DNA of 36,196 bases from Hyphomicrobium_A sp036559705. Lineage in GTDB: Bacteria; Pseudomonadota; Alphaproteobacteria; Rhizobiales; Hyphomicrobiaceae. Below, one piece after another: positions 33,304 through 36,196 of this stretch. How positions within the stretch are numbered: position 1 is the first letter of the stretch; each line of letters begins with the position of its first letter. The notes below the pieces were generated by a model. It saw nothing but the letters and a program-made list of their open reading frames with translations. It made no database searches and had not been told where the DNA came from. A program made the position numbers and the translations under genes. The stretch is from the NCBI GenBank assembly GCA_036559705.1, contig DATBSP010000035.1:1-36196 (forward strand). The letters run 5' to 3'.

Positions 33304-35350
33304 CGGGCGCCCCTCCGCGCTGCGCGAAGCCGGCGATAGGCAAGCGCACGATGAAACGCGCGCCGCGCGACTTGGCCCCGGTTGCAGCACCTTCTTCGTA
33401 ACGGTTCTCGGCAATGATCTGGCCGGAGTGCGCCAGAACGATCTCGCGCGAGATGCTGAGGCCGAGGCCCGAGTTCTTGCCGCGGCTGGCATCGGTGGCC
33501 GGCCGATCCGAGTAGAAGCGATCGAAGATGATCTCCAAGCGATCATCGGGGATGCCGGGCCCATCGTCCTCGACAAGGATTTCGACAAACGGACCGGCAA
33601 TGCGCGCCTGCGCAGTCACGGTGCCACCCTCCGGCGAGAACGAGATGGCGTTGTCGATGAGGTTGGTCAGCACCTGACCAAGGCGGCCTTCGTCGCCGTT
33701 GACGTTGAAAGCTCCGGGGAAGGGCTCGCTGCCGATGGCCACCATCAGGGTACGGCTGTCGTCGCCGATGATATCGCGGAAGATAGAGACGACGTTGCGC
33801 AGCATCGCCGTCACATCGATCGTGCGCATCTCCTTGCGGGCGAGCTCGGCGTCGAGGCGCGAGGCATTGGAGACGTCGGTGATCAGCCGGTTGAGGCGCT
33901 TCAGCTCGCCTTGAATTTGATGCACCAGATGCGTGCGCTCTTCCTCGGTCTTGGCGTAGCCGAGGGATTCAGCCGTCGAACGGGCGGCGGTGAGCGGATT
34001 CTTCAACTCGTGCGCCACGTCGGCGGCGAACTTCTCGCTAGCTTCGATGCGCCGGCACAGGGCGCTCGTCATGGCGTGGAAGGCGGTGGCCATCTGCGCC
34101 ACTTCGTCGGTGCGCCCGGAATACTCCGGCAGCTGCGTGCGCGCGTCGATGTTGTGGCTCACGCGCTCGGCGGCGGCAGACAGACGACGCATGGGGCCGG
34201 CGACGGTGCGCGCCAAGAGCAGAGAGGTGACGACCGAGGCTAGTAGGGCGATGGCCGCGAGCACGAGGATGACGATGCGCTCTTCCTTGAGGATCTTGTC
34301 GATCTGGCCGGGGCGCGTCGACAGCAGCAACACGCCCTGCACATCGTTGAAGCGGCGGATGGGCTGAGCGATGGAGACGATCTGCTCGCCCTTGCGGTTG
34401 AGCAGCAACATGCTCTTGTCCTCGCCGGCGAGCGCGGCGCGCACTTCCTTATAGGCCATGCCGTTGCCGACGCCGATTTCCTGGTAGACGGGCAGCGGCT
34501 CCTTGAAGAAATACCGCGTCAGGCGGGTCCAGATATTCTGCGTTTCCGGCGACTCGCCCTCGTTGGCGGTCGTCGGCTCGTTGCGCATAGCCGTCCACCT
34601 GGCGAGCGTCTGCGCAGTGTCGACGATCAGCGTTCCATCGCGCGCATATATGCGCGCGCGTGTATTGGTCGGTTGGATGAGCTTGCGCAGGATCGGCGTC
34701 ACTTCCTCGGGATGAATCGACAACTCGAGCGAGGTGAGGCCGTCGTCAGGGAAGCTGGTGGGCGCACCGGGAGCCTCGGGAATCGCATCGGGATCGATGA
34801 CGATGCGCTCGCGCACGACCTTGGCGTTGGCGGCGATGGCATCGGCGATGATCCGCCCTTGCGTCTTGAGGGCGTCGAGCTTGGCATCGATCAGCCAAGT
34901 GTGGAACCAGCCGAGATAGAGGATGCCGCCGACGAGGATGACGAACCCCATGAGGTTGGAGATCAGGATGCGGCGCAGGAGGCTGGCAGAAAAGAAGCGC
35001 ACAATGCCCAGGCGGCTGAACCAGGCCTGCAGCGGGGCCAGTGCCTTGGGCGCCTGCGCGCCCACCGGCTCGACGTGAGCGGCTGCCGATTGCGCGCCGA
35101 GGGCAACGGCCCCGGCGGTGCGGCGAGCGACGCTCGCTGTGCATGAGGCCGCCGAGTGCGCCGCGTCGGCGACGCTCCTCGCCGCCGAGCCCATCGATTT
35201 GGTGGTGCCGTTCGCGGTTGCGGCAGATGCGTGCGCCAGACGCCGCGTGCCGGCATTGGCCGCAGCCCAGATGTCGTTCGCGAAGCCCTTCAGCCCGGCG
35301 AACCCGTTCGACAGCTGATGCTGCTCGGATCGCTCGGTGTCGAGCGCCAT
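33287..35350 (-). CDS. chvG: Sensor histidine kinase ChvG (ExoS-like)
   Basis: 687 residues from ATG 35350 (GGAGG just upstream; an earlier in-frame TTG is less likely). ChvG phosphorylates ChvI and controls the envelope/acid response and exopolysaccharide in rhizobia. Seen: a cytoplasmic N-terminal extension rich in Ala/Ser (1-125); TM1 (about 127-149); a periplasmic sensor (150-357); TM2 (359-380); HAMP (380-435); H-box ADVAHELKNPLT with His447; N box NLIDNAISF; G1 EDDGPGIPDD; G2 GLGLSISRE. The chvI stop is 14 nt upstream and hprK overlaps its end by 17 nt, so the genes form one unit. Confidence 0.95.
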   Translation of the reverse strand: MALDTERSEQHQLSNGFAGLKGFANDIWAAANAGTRRLAHASAATANGTTKSMGSAARSVADAAHSAASCTASVARRTAGAVALGAQSAAAHVEPVGAQAPKALAPLQAWFSRLGIVRFFSASLLRRILISNLMGFVILVGGILYLGWFHTWLIDAKLDALKTQGRIIADAIAANAKVVRERIVIDPDAIPEAPGAPTSFPDDGLTSLELSIHPEEVTPILRKLIQPTNTRARIYARDGTLIVDTAQTLARWTAMRNEPTTANEGESPETQNIWTRLTRYFFKEPLPVYQEIGVGNGMAYKEVRAALAGEDKSMLLLNRKGEQIVSIAQPIRRFNDVQGVLLLSTRPGQIDKILKEERIVILVLAAIALLASVVTSLLLARTVAGPMRRLSAAAERVSHNIDARTQLPEYSGRTDEVAQMATAFHAMTSALCRRIEASEKFAADVAHELKNPLTAARSTAESLGYAKTEEERTHLVHQIQGELKRLNRLITDVSNASRLDAELARKEMRTIDVTAMLRNVVSIFRDIIGDDSRTLMVAIGSEPFPGAFNVNGDEGRLGQVLTNLIDNAISFSPEGGTVTAQARIAGPFVEILVEDDGPGIPDDRLEIIFDRFYSDRPATDASRGKNSGLGLSISREIVLAHSGQIIAENRYEEGAATGAKSRGARFIVRLPIAGFAQRGGAPGGRRS

Positions 35351-35364
35351 CGTGCCTCCGCGCC

Positions 35365-36078
35365 TCAAGCTTCCTTGAAGCGGTATCCTACGCCGTACAG
35401 CGTCTCGATCACATCGAAGTTGTCGTCGACCTGCTTGAACTTCTTACGCAGCCGCTTGATGTGGCTGTCGATAGTGCGGTCGTCAACGTAGACCTGATCG
35501 TCGTAGGCGGCGTCCATGAGGGCATCGCGCGTCTTGACGACGCCGGGGCGCGAAGCGAGGGCCTGGAGGATGAGGAATTCCGTTACGGTGAGCGTGACAG
35601 GCTTGTTGTCCCAATGGCAGTTGTGCCGCTCGGGATCGAGCTTGAGCTTGCCGCGCTCGAGCACGCGCGCCGCTTCGATTTCCGGGGTAGCGCCGGGGTC
35701 CTTCGGCTGGAAGCGGCGCAGCACTGCCTTTACCCGCTCGACGACGAGGCGCTGCGAGAACGGCTTGGCGACGTAATCGTCGGCGCCCATCTTGAGGCCG
35801 AACAGCTCGTCGATCTCCTCGTCCTTGGAGGTGAGGAAGATCACCGGCATGTCGGAGCGCTGGCGTACCCGGCGCAACAGCTCCATGCCGTCCATGCGCG
35901 GCATCTTGATGTCGAAGATGCCGAGGTCGGCCGGATCTTCCGCCAGCGCTTCCAGGGCGGACACGCCGTCATTGTAAGTGCGTACCTTGTAGCCTTCCGC
36001 CTCGAGCGCCATCCGCAGCGAGGTGAGAATGTTGCGCTCGTCGTCGACCAGCGCGATCGTGCTTTTTTCTTTCATCAT
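35365..36078 (-). CDS. chvI: Response regulator ChvI
   Basis: 237 residues from ATG 36078 (an ATG one codon later is equally possible). An OmpR/PhoB-type transcription factor. Seen: receiver domain with the acidic pair VDDE (11-14), phosphoacceptor Asp56 in FDIKMPRMDG, FLTSKDEEID and the KPF motif (DDYVAKPFS), then a winged helix with RTIDSHIKRLRKKF recognition helix and GVGYRF. Adjacent to chvG, 14 nt apart, transcribed together. Its own promoter should lie in the last 118 nt of the window (36079-36196), where I see no clear box; TGGC-AGA-GCCA at about 36141-36151 is a small palindrome of unknown meaning. Confidence 0.95.
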   Translation of the reverse strand: MMKEKSTIALVDDERNILTSLRMALEAEGYKVRTYNDGVSALEALAEDPADLGIFDIKMPRMDGMELLRRVRQRSDMPVIFLTSKDEEIDELFGLKMGADDYVAKPFSQRLVVERVKAVLRRFQPKDPGATPEIEAARVLERGKLKLDPERHNCHWDNKPVTLTVTEFLILQALASRPGVVKTRDALMDAAYDDQVYVDDRTIDSHIKRLRKKFKQVDDNFDVIETLYGVGYRFKEA

Positions 36079-36196
36079 GTCCCGACCCTGCGGCAGAAGG
36101 AGCACCCTGCCGCGCTTTATGGCTCCAAGGTGTATCAATTGTGGCAGAGCCAATTTCGTGATTTCTGTCTGAACGTTATCTGAATAAGTTGGGCGC

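Noticed and set aside
36141..36151. TGGC-AGA-GCCA palindrome upstream of chvI as ChvI autoregulatory site
   Set aside because: Only 4-bp arms and no known motif to compare with; kept only as a remark under chvI.

Overview
The window is about 36 kb of high-GC chromosome from an alphaproteobacterium. The best fit is the Hyphomicrobiales (Rhizobiales): it has the ftsQ-ftsA-ftsZ-lpxC end of the division and wall cluster, a ChvG/ChvI two-component pair followed by hprK, a mannose-type EIIA gene and an HPr gene, a DivL-type pseudokinase, and the alphaproteobacterial AddB/AddA pair. Genus is not determinable by eye. I saw no tRNA, rRNA, CRISPR array, insertion sequence or phage gene.

Left part (1 to 9.6 kb, plus strand): 3' part of ftsQ, then ftsA, ftsZ, lpxC, bamD, ligA and a sulfotransferase gene. 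These cover divisome assembly, the committed step of lipid A synthesis, outer-membrane protein assembly and DNA joining. recN, which often lies between bamD and ligA in relatives, is not there.

Middle (9.6 to 17.7 kb): a 0.67 kb gene-poor stretch with a broken small gene and a diverged repeat pair. Next, on the minus strand, come a DUF3754/TMEM143-like gene, prmA and an aminopeptidase P gene. On the plus strand lies a membrane J-domain protein with a cysteine-containing N-terminal part. A bactofilin gene (minus) is divergent from pcm (plus).

Right part (17.7 to 36.2 kb): everything intact is on the minus strand. Reading from the right edge: chvI, chvG, hprK, EIIA-Man, HPr, then ahcY, then divL, tsaE-amgK fusion, murU, addB, addA, trxA, closed by a strong intrinsic terminator. 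divL to addA have gaps of 13 and 15 nt and overlaps of 17 and 3 nt, so they look like one transcription unit joining cell-cycle signalling, tRNA t6A modification, peptidoglycan sugar recycling and double-strand-break repair. Between HPr and ahcY lies a decayed C-terminal piece of a TadG-like pilus assembly protein on the opposite strand, with its own terminator still intact.

Most of the window is conserved core genome. The least explained pieces are the leader of ahcY (a 35-nt inverted repeat plus an RNA resembling the core of SAM-clan riboswitches), the TadG remnant, a tandem 25-bp duplication across the HPr stop codon, and the 9.6 to 10.3 kb stretch. I did not find a clearly new multi-gene system.
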